From Chloroflexi bacterium HGW-Chloroflexi-4 (lineage in GTDB: Bacteria > Chloroflexota > Anaerolineae > Anaerolineales > Anaerolineaceae), in the NCBI GenBank assembly GCA_002840715.1, contig PHBW01000008.1, forward strand, positions 1-64,000: a stretch of DNA of 64,000 nt, written 5' to 3'. Under the pieces are notes generated by a model, which searched no databases, was not told the DNA's origin, and saw nothing but the letters and a program-made list of their open reading frames with translations. Below are positions 19,368 to 28,111 of the stretch, piece after piece. Every line of letters begins with the position of its first letter. Positions within the stretch are counted from its first letter, which is position 1. Made by a program: the position numbers and the translations under genes.

Positions 19368-20270
19368 ATGAAATGGTTTGGTGGAATTGAAGCAGGGGGT
19401 ACCAAGTTTAATTGCATTATCGCCCAGGATCCTGATCATATTCTTGCAGAAATTACCATTCCGACCGAGACGCCGCAAATCACACTTCCAGAAGTGATTC
19501 GGTTTTTCAAGGATAGTGAAGCCAAACACGGAATTCACCTCGAAGCTATGGGTATTGCCTGTTTTGGACCGGTTAATCTCGATCAAAATGATTTAGGTTA
19601 TGGCAGCATTACCTCAACGCCAAAAGTGCAATGGCAAAATACACCGCTGCTGGCTCAACTTAAAACCACATTTGACATACCCTACGGGTTTGATACGGAT
19701 GTCAACGGAGCGGCTTTAGGCGAAGGTAAATGGGGTGCCGGACGAGGATTAGACGATTTTCTGTATGTCACAATTGGCACTGGCATCGGCGGCGGCGTGA
19801 TCTGTAACGGTAAACCTGTACATGGATTAATCCACCCGGAACTGGGTCATTTACTGATGAAACACGACCTGGTCAAAGACCCTTACCTCGGACGTTGCCC
19901 CTTTCACGGCGACTGCCTTGAAGGGCTTGCCAGTGGACCGGCCATGACCGAACGCTGGGGCATTTCAACCCACGATATGGCGGCTGACCACCCTGCCTGG
20001 GACCTCGAAGCCCTTTACATCGGACAAGCCATTCACAACTGGGTGGTTTCCTACTCTCCAAAACGTATCATCCTTGGCGGCGGTGTGATGAAGAAACCTG
20101 GCCTTCTTGAAAAAATCCGCATCGTGGCGGGAGAATCGTTAAATGGTTATGTCGATTCTGATTTGATCAAAAAAATCAATGACACTTTTATTGTTTCACC
20201 CCAATTAGGGGATCGTGCAGGTTCCATGGGCGCCATCACGTTGGCAACCCTGGCAGCATCAACCAAATAA
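19368..20270 (+). CDS. ROK-family sugar kinase, probable fructokinase
   Basis: The 300-residue kinase has the ATP-binding GGIEAGGTKFNC at the N-terminus, the ROK signature region TIGTGIGGGVICNG, and the zinc motif HPELGH..CPFHGDCLEGLASGPA. This zinc arrangement and the short length match the Bacillus-type fructokinase (GmuE/YdhR) group. A TGCTATGAT extended -10 box lies at about 19331-19339, with AAGGA before the start. It heads a cluster with an MFS transporter and an arabinofuranosidase, so a phosphorylation step in plant-sugar use is likely. Confidence 0.87.
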   Translation: MKWFGGIEAGGTKFNCIIAQDPDHILAEITIPTETPQITLPEVIRFFKDSEAKHGIHLEAMGIACFGPVNLDQNDLGYGSITSTPKVQWQNTPLLAQLKTTFDIPYGFDTDVNGAALGEGKWGAGRGLDDFLYVTIGTGIGGGVICNGKPVHGLIHPELGHLLMKHDLVKDPYLGRCPFHGDCLEGLASGPAMTERWGISTHDMAADHPAWDLEALYIGQAIHNWVVSYSPKRIILGGGVMKKPGLLEKIRIVAGESLNGYVDSDLIKKINDTFIVSPQLGDRAGSMGAITLATLAASTK

Positions 20271-20286
20271 CCTCATCGGAGGCACA

Positions 20287-21570
20287 ATGCTCACAAAACG
20301 CACCTGGACAGCAATTATTATTCTTGGCTTCCTCGGTTCACTCGCCTGGGGTGTCGAAAATCAATTTTTCAACACCTTTATCTACAATACGATCTCGCCT
20401 GACCCCAGACCGGTTTCATGGATGGTGGCTGCCAGTGCCATCACCGCGACACTCGCTTCCATTTTTATGGGGGCATTGAGTGATCGCATCCGTTCACGGT
20501 TTGGGCGTAAACCCTTCTTATTGATCGGCTATATCGGTTGGGGCATCACCACCGCATTATTCCCCACTGCTGCATATATCAATACAATCGGGATTGCGAT
20601 TTTTATGGCGATCACCTTTGACTGCATCATGACCTTTTTCGGTTCAAGTGCCAATGACTCCGTTTTTCATGCCTATGTGGCAGATATTACCACTGAAAAA
20701 AATCGAGGCAAGGTCATGGGTGTGCTTGAAATCGTCACATGGGTCGCTTTATTGATCGTCTACGGCGGTGCCGGCATCATCATTGACGCCATGGGTTACT
20801 TTGCCTTCTTCTATATGATCGGAGGTCTGGTCTTTGTTTTAGGTTTGATCGCCTCATTATTATTGCAAGAGCCCGCCCCCACACATGAAAAACCAAAAGG
20901 CACTTATTGGTCGCAAATTGCGGATACTTTCCGTTGGGCAACCCTCAAAAAGCAGCGTGATCTGCTTATGCTGCTCATCTCCATCACGCTTTGGGGTGTG
21001 GCACAAAACATCTTCTTCCCGTATTTGATGATCTATATCAACACCTATCTTGAAATTCCGACTATGCAGGCGTCGCTGATCATTTTTTGCTCAATTCTAT
21101 TCGGAGGCATTGCCACAGCCTACCCGCTTGGTCTGTTGGCCGATCGCTGGGGACGCAGGAATGTGGCTCTGACTGCCGTCATCGCAGAAATGGTCGGATT
21201 GATCGCCTTTTCACTTTCACGCAGCGTACCAGCGCTAATCCTCACCGGTATTCTCTGGCTCGCCCCAATCAGCGCCTGGACCATCGCCACCGGTGCCTGG
21301 AGTAAAGACCTCTTCCCTGAAGATAAAAGAGGACAATTTGGCGGTTATGTCATCTTGTTTTCGGTCGCACTTACCATGATACCGGGTCCGCTGCTGGGCA
21401 GTTGGTTGATCACCACTTTTGGCATCCCCACCGTGATTGACGGTAAAGCTGGTTTTATGCCCACATCACTTATCTTCCAAGCAGGAGGCATTGCCACCCT
21501 GCTGGCTGCACTGCCCTTATTGCGAATTGGCAAACAAAAGAAACTTGAGAGCAAAGAACAGGCGGTATAA
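20287..21570 (+). CDS. MFS transporter, probable sugar uptake
   Basis: A 427-residue membrane protein with about twelve hydrophobic helices. The MFS loop motif appears as GALSDRIRSRFGRKP between helices 2 and 3, and a second copy as GLLADRWGRRN in the second half. The start at 20287 is fixed by CGGAGG 4 bases upstream; the frame is open further back inside the kinase gene. It lies 16 bases after the ROK kinase and 2 bases before the GH51 gene, so its substrate is probably an arabinose-containing or related sugar. Confidence 0.88.
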   Translation: MLTKRTWTAIIILGFLGSLAWGVENQFFNTFIYNTISPDPRPVSWMVAASAITATLASIFMGALSDRIRSRFGRKPFLLIGYIGWGITTALFPTAAYINTIGIAIFMAITFDCIMTFFGSSANDSVFHAYVADITTEKNRGKVMGVLEIVTWVALLIVYGGAGIIIDAMGYFAFFYMIGGLVFVLGLIASLLLQEPAPTHEKPKGTYWSQIADTFRWATLKKQRDLLMLLISITLWGVAQNIFFPYLMIYINTYLEIPTMQASLIIFCSILFGGIATAYPLGLLADRWGRRNVALTAVIAEMVGLIAFSLSRSVPALILTGILWLAPISAWTIATGAWSKDLFPEDKRGQFGGYVILFSVALTMIPGPLLGSWLITTFGIPTVIDGKAGFMPTSLIFQAGGIATLLAALPLLRIGKQKKLESKEQAV

Positions 21571-21572
21571 CC

Positions 21573-23465
21573 ATGGCGATTCCTGAATTCGTACTACGCA
21601 AATTGGTTGTTCCCGGCAGTTTGAAGAAACAAAGCAGCGGATTTTCATTCATCATCAACAATACCTTTGCTCCTGCGACCATAACCCGCTTCGAGTTGTT
21701 CAATTTCAGCACCCCGATCCCGGGTGACTCGGTCACCTTTTCTTCAAATATTACCCCCACCCAAAAAGCATCTGAAATCACACCTGAAAATCCCATCCTC
21801 ACCCCTGTGGGGGTTGAAATTCTTGTGTCAGTTGAAAATCAACATTTAACAGACAATATTGTTGTGAAAGGCATGACCAAAGAAGTCGGAGAGATCGTGT
21901 TCTCTCTTTCTCAAAAGAAAGAAAACAAGAAATTTAAAAAGATCAAACCATATTTCTTGACCCGATTTTCGACACCCCTTGAAGCACGGATCAGAATTGA
22001 TCTCACAAAATCCGCTGAAGCAGTCTCGCCCTACTTGCTGGGACAGTTTGTTGAACATCTCGAACGCTGCGTCTATGACGGCATCTGGACGACCGATGGC
22101 TCCAGCCTCAGACAGGATACGCTCGAACTCATAAAACAGCTCAATCCACCCATGATCCGCTACCCTGGTGGCAATTTTGCCAGCGGTTATCACTGGGAAG
22201 ACGGTATTGGACCCAAATCGAACCGTCCCACGCGTCATGATGCTGCCTGGCAGGCTGAAGAAATCAATCAGGTTGGCACAGATGAATTTCTGGCTTTCTG
22301 TGAACTGATTGGCACGGAACCAGTTATTTGTGTCAACGACGGGTCCGGAACACCCGAAGAAGCTGCCCGCTGGGTGGCCTATTGCAATGATCCTGCAACC
22401 ACCGAACAGGGTAAAAGACGGGCTGCGAATGGACATCCAGAGCCTTATAAGGTCAAATATTGGGGTATCGGCAACGAAGTTTGGGGTGCCTGGCAAATCG
22501 GCACCACTTCAGCTGAAGAATATACCAAACGCCTGCTCCGTTTTATCAAGGCCATGCGTGCGGTTGATCCAGACATCAAGCTGATCGTCGTCGGCAACCA
22601 CCCCCACAGTGCGGATAATGACGACCCGGCAGCCTTATGGAACAAGGAAGTCCTCACCAAAGCCGGTGATCAAATCGATTATCTATCCTGGCATATCTAC
22701 CAACCCGATACTGAAGGCTGGCAAGATCTGCCCGATCCACACGAATTATTTAAATCAGTCTGCGCCGCACCGCTGGATATCGATCAGTTTTGTTCAGCCA
22801 TCGAAAATGAAATTGCGCAGTTTTCTCCCAACAAGACGGTGTCGCAAGCCCTGGATGAATGGAATCTCTGGCTTCCGCCGCTACCTGGCGAGAGCAGCAT
22901 GCATCAGGTCACGTACACCATGCGCGATGCCCTGTACGCTGCCTCAGTTTTGGCTGTTTTTTATCGTAAAAGTAAGTCTCTGGGCATGGCCAACCTGGCA
23001 CAACTCGTCAATGTACTTCCCTTGATCAAAACTGATTCCAAAACAGCCATCGCAACAACCATGTTTTTTCCGTTTATACTCTTCAACCACATGGAATCAC
23101 GGGTGGTCAACTCAACCTGTCAATCACCCACTTTTGACAGCCAGGCCACGGGCATCAATATCACAGCTCATGAGAATGTGCCCTGGTTGGATCAATTGGT
23201 CACCATCAGCGAAGATCAAAAAAGACTCACGATGCTGCTTGTCAACCGCATGCCTGAGAACCGAATGAAAGTTGTTTTTTCACTGTCGGCATTGCCCATC
23301 TCATCGCTTGAATTGTCTGCCTCTCATCCGCTGGATGCCAACACGTTGGACACACCCTATAAAGTTAAAATTCAGGATGGCCCAAAACCCAAAAAGCAAA
23401 ATGGCGAATGGCAGGTAATGCTTAAACCGGCATCCGTTACCCTATTAGAATTTACACGAGAATAA
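21573..23465 (+). CDS. GH51 alpha-L-arabinofuranosidase with N-terminal extension
   Basis: Releases terminal arabinofuranose from arabinan or arabinoxylan fragments. The acid/base glutamate is in GIGNEVWG (about residue 301) and the nucleophile in ALDEWNLW (about 429), both in the right spacing for clan GH-A. MIRYPGGNFASGYHWEDGIGP is a strong family motif. The enzyme is unusual in carrying a beta-rich extension of about 130 residues before the GH51 start at ARIRIDL; I do not recognise it. There is no signal peptide, so the enzyme is intracellular and acts on imported oligosaccharides. Confidence 0.92.
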   Translation: MAIPEFVLRKLVVPGSLKKQSSGFSFIINNTFAPATITRFELFNFSTPIPGDSVTFSSNITPTQKASEITPENPILTPVGVEILVSVENQHLTDNIVVKGMTKEVGEIVFSLSQKKENKKFKKIKPYFLTRFSTPLEARIRIDLTKSAEAVSPYLLGQFVEHLERCVYDGIWTTDGSSLRQDTLELIKQLNPPMIRYPGGNFASGYHWEDGIGPKSNRPTRHDAAWQAEEINQVGTDEFLAFCELIGTEPVICVNDGSGTPEEAARWVAYCNDPATTEQGKRRAANGHPEPYKVKYWGIGNEVWGAWQIGTTSAEEYTKRLLRFIKAMRAVDPDIKLIVVGNHPHSADNDDPAALWNKEVLTKAGDQIDYLSWHIYQPDTEGWQDLPDPHELFKSVCAAPLDIDQFCSAIENEIAQFSPNKTVSQALDEWNLWLPPLPGESSMHQVTYTMRDALYAASVLAVFYRKSKSLGMANLAQLVNVLPLIKTDSKTAIATTMFFPFILFNHMESRVVNSTCQSPTFDSQATGINITAHENVPWLDQLVTISEDQKRLTMLLVNRMPENRMKVVFSLSALPISSLELSASHPLDANTLDTPYKVKIQDGPKPKKQNGEWQVMLKPASVTLLEFTRE

Positions 23466-23466
23466 T

Positions 23467-24492
23467 ATGTCAAAACCAGTACTTACTTTTTTTTGTGAAC
23501 TTGACCCTGAACCTTTAAGCGAGTTGTTTTCAGGCAGCAAAATAATCAATATGCTCTCCAAACTGGATGCCAACCTCAGCTTGGGGCTGCTCGACCTTTC
23601 AAACGAACGCGCCGAAGTGATTAAGAAACTTAACAAGGCTAAAATTCCCGTCACGGCGTGGATTCTTTTGGATAAAGATCAAGGCTATTGGACCAGTCTG
23701 GATACGCTTGAAGAAACAGCCATACAATACAACCAATTTAAAGCTTGGAAAGCCAGACATAAACTTGAATTTGCAGCAGTGGGACTGGATATTGAACCGA
23801 AACTTACTACAATGTCATCTCTATACAAAAACCTGTGGAACCATGCACCTATTCTGGCTAAAAGACTTATCTCAAATCAGAATTATTTTGAAAAAATGGC
23901 AACGGCCAGAGCATTGATCCAAAGTATTCGCGCAGATGGCTATGCAATCGAAACCTACCAGTTCCCAACCGTCGTTGATGAACGCAAAGCAAAATCACAT
24001 GTGCTTGCCAAGACACTGGGCATTCCTTCGCTCAATGCTGATCGTGAAGTACTGATGCTTTATGCCAGTTTTTTCCCTTCCTACGGCGATTCCATACTAT
24101 GGAGTTACGCAAAGCAATGCCAGGCAGTTGGCGTAGGCAGCACGGGCGGCGGTGTGGAGATTGAGGGAATGCCTCCACTGAAAACCATGCACTGGATCGA
24201 CTTGAAACGCGATCTCTTGCTGGCCAGCAAAGCAGTGGATAATATCTACATCTTCAGCCTTGAAGGCTGCGTGATGAACAATTTCATGGATCGATTGCTT
24301 GATTTGGATTGGAGCACCCAGGTCATCCCCCCTGAGCGCTCAGCCTTGGGGATCTCATTAATCAGAAAGGTTGGACAGGGTTTATTATGGACGTTGTCCC
24401 ATCCGCTGGAAGTTATGTTGGGATTAATTGTGGCGACCAGTTTTATGAAGCTGATGAGGAAAGTGTTTCAAAAACGTAGGGGAGGTTCATGA
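23467..24492 (+). CDS. Unknown protein with glycosidase-like strand pattern and C-terminal membrane helix
   Basis: I do not recognise this 341-residue family. The order of strands (LGLLDLS, IPVTAWILLD, FAAVGLDIEP, IETYQFPTVV, NIYIFSLEG) resembles a TIM barrel. GLDIEP, at a strand end, has the acidic pair often seen in glycoside hydrolase active sites. A hydrophobic segment near residues 307-328 (PLEVMLGLIVATSFMKL) followed by KVFQKRRGG suggests a C-terminal membrane anchor or amphipathic tail. It starts 1 base after the GH51 stop, so it is translationally linked to arabinoside use. Confidence 0.7.
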   Translation: MSKPVLTFFCELDPEPLSELFSGSKIINMLSKLDANLSLGLLDLSNERAEVIKKLNKAKIPVTAWILLDKDQGYWTSLDTLEETAIQYNQFKAWKARHKLEFAAVGLDIEPKLTTMSSLYKNLWNHAPILAKRLISNQNYFEKMATARALIQSIRADGYAIETYQFPTVVDERKAKSHVLAKTLGIPSLNADREVLMLYASFFPSYGDSILWSYAKQCQAVGVGSTGGGVEIEGMPPLKTMHWIDLKRDLLLASKAVDNIYIFSLEGCVMNNFMDRLLDLDWSTQVIPPERSALGISLIRKVGQGLLWTLSHPLEVMLGLIVATSFMKLMRKVFQKRRGGS

Positions 24493-24508
24493 ACCTCCCC
24501 TACGTTTT
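24471..24508. terminator. Perfect 38-bp palindromic terminator overlapping two convergent gene ends
   Basis: Arms 24471-24489 and 24490-24508 are exactly complementary with no unpaired centre (practical loop TCATGA). The stem contains the last codons and stop of the plus gene ending at 24492 and touches the stop of the minus gene at 24508. AAAA on one side and TTTT on the other let it act both ways. Confidence 0.88.
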
Positions 24509-24855
24509 TATTTTTCCTTCTGTCGGTATAGATCCAGGGTTTCGACGGCGTGCCGCAAATGGGGTATGACGATACTGCCGCCCACGACCAACGCCACATT
24601 GAAGGCATCATATAGTTCAGCATCAGACCAGCCGGCATCCACACAAGTGAGGATGTGATAATCTATGCAGTCGTTACAGCGCAGCACCATGGATGCCACC
24701 AGCCCGAGCAATTCTTTCGTTTTCGGATCGAGTGCGCCTTCATCATAGGCTTTGGTATCCAGATTAAAGAAACGCTTAATGCCAAGATGCTCAATATCGA
24801 GGATCCTGGCATTCATTTTTTCGCGATAAGCCTGAAAATCGTCAAGGCGATCCAT
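24508..24855 (-). CDS. Carboxymuconolactone decarboxylase/AhpD-family protein
   Basis: The 115-residue protein has the AhpD-like redox motif RCNDCIDYHILTCVDAG, with CxxC and a following histidine, near residue 60. Such proteins are small alkyl-hydroperoxidase-like or disulfide-exchange enzymes; the substrate is not known here. It follows the Tal-Pgi gene after 4 bases and ends inside a shared palindromic terminator. Confidence 0.87.
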   Translation of the reverse strand: MDRLDDFQAYREKMNARILDIEHLGIKRFFNLDTKAYDEGALDPKTKELLGLVASMVLRCNDCIDYHILTCVDAGWSDAELYDAFNVALVVGGSIVIPHLRHAVETLDLYRQKEK

Positions 24856-24859
24856 TAAT

Positions 24860-27622
24860 TTATAGACCTTTCAAAGACGGCTTGGGCAGATGGATGCGCA
24901 GTAAACGGCGTCCGCGGGCTTCCAGCGCCTGGTAATCACCCAGCGCCTGAGCCATTGCCATGGTGCCAAATGAAAGCCCTTCATTGGGGATGTCCATATC
25001 CGTTTCTGATTCAGAAGTGAATTCAATAAACACACCGATATCGGGTCCGCCTTTGTGGAGCTGGCCGGTGGAATGCAGGAAACGAGGACCAAATCCGAGG
25101 GTTACCGCGTTGGCGTGAGTGTCCAGTATGCGGCGTCGTAAAGCTTGTAAATCTGATTCCATTTCATCCGTGCGCGGCAAAAATGCATTAATTGCTACAT
25201 AATCGCCCTTATGAACGAATTTGTTTAAGAAGGCGTCAATCACATCAGAGATTGTTTGGGATTTTTTCCAATCGAGCATTTGGTTGGAATACACATCACC
25301 AGATTCAAATGAGACCACAGGGGTGCCAAAATCGAGTTTTCCGGTTTCCTTGAATGCAGCAATTCCATTCATGGTGCGGGTCTTGGCGTCTTGTACATCC
25401 GGTTGGTCAAATGAATTAACACCCAGGATGGAGCAAGCTACGGCAGTAGCAACTTCCCACAGGTAGAACTGGCTGCCCAAGTCCATGGATGAATTAACTT
25501 TCATCACCAACAACGGTCGATTGGCTTCACGCAGCTCTTTACAAAAAGCGTTATCGGCGGCATTGCTGCCGATGTATATGAATAAACGGTCTTTTCCATA
25601 TTTTGAAACAGGCAGATTAGGCTCAGTGGCGACAGGGACGATACCGCGGCCTTCTTTGCCGCTGCTTTCAGCCAATAACTGTTCAAACCAATTGCCAAAA
25701 GCTGACCAGGTTGAATCGGTCACAACGGTAAGTTTATCAAGACCATCAAAAGCGGCTTCAGCCATTAGAGCGCCCAACACTACGCCCGGGTTGGATGTTA
25801 TACCGGTTTCAGGCATGCATTGTTTTGCCATAGCTTGTGTATGCTTCAAGAATTTTTTAACATCGATCCCCAATAAGGCCGCAGGGACCAAACCAAAAGC
25901 GGTCAAGGCTGAATTTCTACCCCCAACCTGCGGATTGGCATTGATAACTTTGAAGAATTTTCGTTCCCGGGCCAAGACATCCAATTTGGTCCCCGGGTCG
26001 GTGATGGCAAGAAAGTGATCTCCGGTCTTGTCACCAAATTTCTTTGAGACCTCATCCCAGAAATACTGGAAGAAGGCGTTGATCTCACCGGTGGTGCCTG
26101 ATTTGCTGGCTACAATATACATCGTTTTCTCGAGAGGTGATCGTTTGCAAGCCAACAGCACTTCATCCGGATTGGTGGAATCCAGCACGCTCAAATCCAG
26201 ACCGAGGTTGCCTTTATATTCAGTCTGTCCATTAATTAGCTTCATGACTTCAGGTGCAAGGGATGAACCGCCCATACCCAAAAGCAGAGCATGTGTGAAA
26301 CCTGCCTTGCGGCATTCTGCCAGCAAGGTATCCAATTGAGGCAGCAAAGATTCAGAATCCCAGGGTGCGCTCAACCAATCCATACGGATGCGAATTTCTT
26401 CCTGGCCTTTGGGGTCTTTGGTCCACAAAACGGGATCATGAGCGTGCATGCGCTTTACAAAATCTTGTTTTTCAAGTTTTTCAAGCCGTTTTTGAACAGA
26501 AGCAGTGACTTTCTCAATCCCTGCAACTTGTTCAAGCCTGCGAGCTTCAACACTAGCCAATAACGAAGTGAAAGCATCGGTGAAAGATTTAACACCTTCA
26601 TCCTCCAACTCCTGGGTCACAACAGCCATCGAGACACCCAATTTTTCCAATTGGGACAAGGCTTCTTTATTGGCGGCCAAATCAACATCAATGGTTATCT
26701 TTGCCTTGCCGTGATCTCTAAAGGCAGTCAGTGTGGCAGGCGGAACTGTGTTAACGGTGTCATCACCGATTAACTCTTCGATATAGATCACATCACGATA
26801 ATTGGGGTTCTTGGTGCTGGTGGATGCCCACAGCGGACGCTGTTTTTGTGCACCTTTTTGCGCCAATTTAGCAAACCGTTCGGTCGAAAACTCTTTCAAG
26901 AACAATTCATATGCCATTTTGGCGTTTGCAATGGCGGCTTTACCCAATAAGCGAGCCCCTTCGGCGGGATGTTTCTTGTCAAGCAAGTCATCCACTTTGG
27001 AATCCACACGCGAGACAAAGAATGATGCCACTGACGCGATGGATTCAATGCTCAATCCTTTTTTGACTCTATCTTCCAGTCCGGATATAAAGGCGTTGAT
27101 GACAGCCTGATAGCGTTCAAGTGAGAAGATCAAAGTCACATTAACATTGATGCCTTCAGCGATGGTTTCACGAATGGCCGGCAGCCCTTCAACAGTGGCT
27201 GGAATCTTGATCATCAGATTGGGACGATTCACTTTTTGCCACAAGCGTTTTGCTTCTTGTGCAGTGGTGCGAGTATCTCTCGCCAAATAAGGGCTGACCT
27301 CGAGGCTGACATACCCATCTATGTGACCGGTGCTTTCATAAAGCGGAGAAAATAGATCCGCTGCATCTTGTATATCTTTTACCGCTAACTCCCAAAAGAT
27401 TTCTTCAGAAGATAACCCTGACCATGCCAAAGGCTGAAGAGCAGCATCGTAGTCTGTGGATTTTGCAATGGCGTTATTAAAAATACTGGGGTTAGAAGTA
27501 ACCCCTTTAATCTCTCCCTGCTCTATCATGCCTTTTAAGGCACCATTATCAAGCAGTGAACGTTGAATATTGTCATACCAAAGGGATTGTCCCAATTTAT
27601 GAAGTGCGTCGATATTGTTCAT
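24860..27622 (-). CDS. tal-pgi: Bifunctional transaldolase / glucose-6-phosphate isomerase
   Basis: A single 920-residue polypeptide joins two enzymes. The first part (about 1-370) is a transaldolase: GVTSNPSIFNNAI at the N-terminus and the Schiff-base lysine in NLMIKIPATVEG (about 138). The second part (about 390-920) is a phosphoglucose isomerase: LLGMGGSSLAPEVM, SKSGTTGEINAFF and DPGTKLD. It links the non-oxidative pentose phosphate pathway to glycolysis, and its neighbours rpiB and transketolase supply the remaining steps. Tal-Pgi fusions are known in several bacterial groups including Chloroflexota. Confidence 0.95.
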   Translation of the reverse strand: MNNIDALHKLGQSLWYDNIQRSLLDNGALKGMIEQGEIKGVTSNPSIFNNAIAKSTDYDAALQPLAWSGLSSEEIFWELAVKDIQDAADLFSPLYESTGHIDGYVSLEVSPYLARDTRTTAQEAKRLWQKVNRPNLMIKIPATVEGLPAIRETIAEGINVNVTLIFSLERYQAVINAFISGLEDRVKKGLSIESIASVASFFVSRVDSKVDDLLDKKHPAEGARLLGKAAIANAKMAYELFLKEFSTERFAKLAQKGAQKQRPLWASTSTKNPNYRDVIYIEELIGDDTVNTVPPATLTAFRDHGKAKITIDVDLAANKEALSQLEKLGVSMAVVTQELEDEGVKSFTDAFTSLLASVEARRLEQVAGIEKVTASVQKRLEKLEKQDFVKRMHAHDPVLWTKDPKGQEEIRIRMDWLSAPWDSESLLPQLDTLLAECRKAGFTHALLLGMGGSSLAPEVMKLINGQTEYKGNLGLDLSVLDSTNPDEVLLACKRSPLEKTMYIVASKSGTTGEINAFFQYFWDEVSKKFGDKTGDHFLAITDPGTKLDVLARERKFFKVINANPQVGGRNSALTAFGLVPAALLGIDVKKFLKHTQAMAKQCMPETGITSNPGVVLGALMAEAAFDGLDKLTVVTDSTWSAFGNWFEQLLAESSGKEGRGIVPVATEPNLPVSKYGKDRLFIYIGSNAADNAFCKELREANRPLLVMKVNSSMDLGSQFYLWEVATAVACSILGVNSFDQPDVQDAKTRTMNGIAAFKETGKLDFGTPVVSFESGDVYSNQMLDWKKSQTISDVIDAFLNKFVHKGDYVAINAFLPRTDEMESDLQALRRRILDTHANAVTLGFGPRFLHSTGQLHKGGPDIGVFIEFTSESETDMDIPNEGLSFGTMAMAQALGDYQALEARGRRLLRIHLPKPSLKGL

Positions 27623-27654
27623 TTTGTCACCTGGTCCTTAAAACTAATAAATAG

Positions 27655-28110
27655 TTATTCCTTTTTCCCGTTGGCTTCAAGTTTTAAAATCTTTCCAAAC
27701 CGTCTTTGGTGCCGCTCTTCAGCGGAAAAATGAGCCCCAACAAAAGCGGTTACCAGTTCTTTGGCAGTTTGAGGACCGATGACACGTGCGCCCAGACATA
27801 AAACGTTCATGTTGTCGTGTTCAACACCCTGGCGGGCTGAATAAACATCATTGACGTTGCAGGCATAAATGCCTTTCATTTTGTTGGCGGCAATGCATGC
27901 CCCTATGCCTGAACCACACACCAATACAGCACGTTCAGCCTGACCATTGATAATGGCCCGCCCAGCTTTTTCGGCATAATCTGGATAATCCACAGGTTCC
28001 TGATCATAGGTGCCCAAATCAATAGTTGAACATCCAGCCGCTTCGAGTGCAGCAATGACTTCGTCTTTGAGCGGAAAACCCGCGTGATCACATGCAACAG
28101 CAATTTGCAT
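27655..28110 (-). CDS. rpiB: Ribose-5-phosphate isomerase B
   Basis: Interconverts ribose 5-phosphate and ribulose 5-phosphate. The 151-residue protein begins MQIAVACDHAGFPLK, contains the catalytic cysteine in VLVCGSGIGACIAANK, and has NVLCLGARVIG. Start 28110 is chosen for the GGAG site 7 bases upstream and lies 1 base beyond the transketolase stop; an earlier in-frame ATG at 28125 is inside that gene. Confidence 0.95.
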   Translation of the reverse strand: MQIAVACDHAGFPLKDEVIAALEAAGCSTIDLGTYDQEPVDYPDYAEKAGRAIINGQAERAVLVCGSGIGACIAANKMKGIYACNVNDVYSARQGVEHDNMNVLCLGARVIGPQTAKELVTAFVGAHFSAEERHQRRFGKILKLEANGKKE

Positions 28111-28111
28111 C

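Noticed and set aside
24471-24508. Perfect palindrome as a recombination or attachment site
   Set aside because: Its position at two convergent gene ends with A and T tracts fits a bidirectional terminator better.
25485-26018. Long open frame (177 codons) antisense to the Tal-Pgi gene
   Set aside because: It is fully inside a well-supported coding gene, has no ribosome site and no family signature; a shadow of codon bias.
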